A stretch of DNA of 64,000 nt from Treponema sp. (GTDB lineage: Bacteria; Spirochaetota; Spirochaetia; Treponematales; Treponemataceae): NCBI GenBank assembly GCA_016293645.1, contig JAEDDW010000003.1, positions 15,108 to 79,107 of the forward strand. The letters are read 5' to 3'. Positions 63,291 to 64,000 of this stretch are shown here, piece by piece. Each line of letters opens with the position of its first letter. Position 1 is the stretch's first letter. The notes below the pieces were generated by a model. It saw only the letters and a list, made by a program, of their open reading frames with translations. It was not told the origin of the DNA and made no database searches. The position numbers and the translations under genes are program-made.

Positions 63291-63857
63291 ATGGGAAGAA
63301 CAAGAAGAACTTTTACGGCAGAAGAAAAATTTAAAGTTGTTATGGCAGTGATTCAGGTTGGAAAAGCTGTCAGCGATGTTGCAAAGGAAAACAACATTCA
63401 TCCGAACATGATTCTGAACTGGAAGAAAGAATTTCTGGAAAACCCCGCCATGATTTTCAATCGGACTCGGCCGGATATAACAGAAAAGGCTCAGCAGAAA
63501 AAGATTGATGAACTGGAAGCAAAACTTCAGAAGGAATCTTCTGAAATTGAAAATATCGTTACAACCTTTGATGAAATTTTTAAGGAAATGAGTTACGCAA
63601 AAACTAATCCTGCATCAAAAGAAGTTTTGAATTATCGCAAGGCCATGCTCCGTGGGTTTGAACTTTTAAAACAGAACGGTTTTATTTCTGCCAATCACAT
63701 AATCCAAATTCATCACATTGTTGCACCAGAAGCCGGTGATTTGCGCAAGCTTCACGGCACTGTAATTATGAATACAAAGACTGGCCAGGTTTTGCATACA
63801 CCACCTCAGAATTATGAAGAAATCAGTGATTATCTGACTAATCTTGAAAATACATAA
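63291..63857 (+). pseudogene. IS3 OrfA (N-terminal) fused in frame to a Fic-protein fragment
   Basis: Residues about 1-80 are an IS3 OrfA: a helix-turn-helix (RRTFTAEEKFKVVMAV, NIHPNMILNWKKEFL) and the start of a leucine-zipper. At about 63527 the frame passes without a stop into a Fic protein (SSEIENIVTTFDEIFKEM, VLNYRKAMLRGFELL, LRKLHGTVIMN). The fusion ends at TAA 63855. Strong Shine-Dalgarno AGGAAGGA before ATG 63291. Neither transposition nor AMPylation is possible from this product. Confidence 0.82.
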
Positions 63858-64000
63858 ACATGCCTGAACTTGAAGAAACAGATCCTGTCTTAAAAATGGC
63901 AGTAATTCATTTTCAGTTTGAATCCATTCATCCTTTTTATGATGGTGTCGTTGCCGGTGTTAAACTTCCTAAAAATGCCGGCGAGAAATTTCCGCTTTTA
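63850..64000 (+). pseudogene. Frameshifted Fic-domain remnant (continues past the window)
   Basis: After the fusion ORF ends, the Fic sequence resumes in another frame (PELEETDPVLKMAVIHFQF, ESIHPFYDG), reaching the HPFxDG half of the Fic motif. A single missing base near 63852 explains the shift. After DG the expected NGR is absent and unrelated residues (VVAGVKLPKNAGEKF) follow to the window edge, indicating a further deletion junction. Confidence 0.75.

Noticed and set aside
1..64000. CRISPR array
   Set aside because: No regularly spaced repeat-spacer series is present; all repeats found are hairpin elements or direct duplications.

Overview
The window looks like a chromosomal segment of a spirochaete of the genus Treponema, probably a gut or oral anaerobe. 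The inference rests on the moderate-GC, Treponema-like gene content: a TAXI-type TRAP system, Rex, ackA, a large Ig-repeat exported protein, an HD-GYP/hybrid kinase pair, DUF1538-PII and a PASTA protein. No rRNA, tRNA or CRISPR array was seen.

Layout. 1-3.7 kb: 5' part of a very large exported Ig-repeat protein (minus strand, running off the left edge). 4-4.7 kb: a CobB sirtuin. 4.74-5.17 kb: a mosaic of REP-like repeats. 5.2-20.7 kb: what looks like a full aryl polyene (APE/flexirubin-type) pigment cluster. A 15-gene minus-strand operon (two ACPs, a membrane-fused acyl ligase, two dehydratases, ketoreductase, two ketosynthases, glycosyltransferase, LpxL-like acyltransferase, thioesterase, LolA-like carrier, MMPL exporter, lipoprotein) faces a plus-strand trio (methyltransferase, chain-length factor, PlsC-like acyltransferase) across one divergent promoter region. 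20.7-22.8 kb: a divergent SAH/MTA deaminase and nucleosidase pair that could clear methyltransferase by-products. 22.8-39.2 kb: housekeeping and signalling genes (esterase, M18 aminopeptidase, HAD phosphatase, HD-GYP plus hybrid kinase, DUF1538-PII, BirA, radical SAM, PASTA-fmt-def-hisD). 39.3-42.9 kb: TAXI-TRAP operon. 43-54.5 kb: azlCD, a hidden small membrane protein, a response regulator, Rex with three Rex boxes, serC, serA, DUF456, an MCP and ackA.

From about 54.5 kb the sequence becomes accessory. It holds a perfect 206-bp direct repeat carrying a structured element that also flanks serA, then a collapsed zinc-uptake locus (cobW-znuA-znuC-znuB fragments fused by deletions), then a clearly AT-rich island at 56.4-63.2 kb. 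The island encodes a zinc-ribbon/PDZ/OmpA protein, a 1031-aa exported MORN-repeat protein ending in an ADP-ribosyltransferase toxin domain, a probable immunity protein, a convergent NADAR-family ADP-ribose hydrolase, and a papain/NlpC-like protein whose signal peptide is broken by a one-base slip in a poly-A run. An IS3-family left end with a partial orfA fused to a degraded Fic gene closes the window.

The most unusual points are the ART-toxin/NADAR island, a repeat family whose outer stems differ in sequence between copies yet stay complementary (48.6-48.9 kb and 54.6-55.0 kb), the APE cluster in a spirochaete, a recurrent leaderless-promoter arrangement, and a hidden 41-aa membrane protein with its own promoter and terminator.
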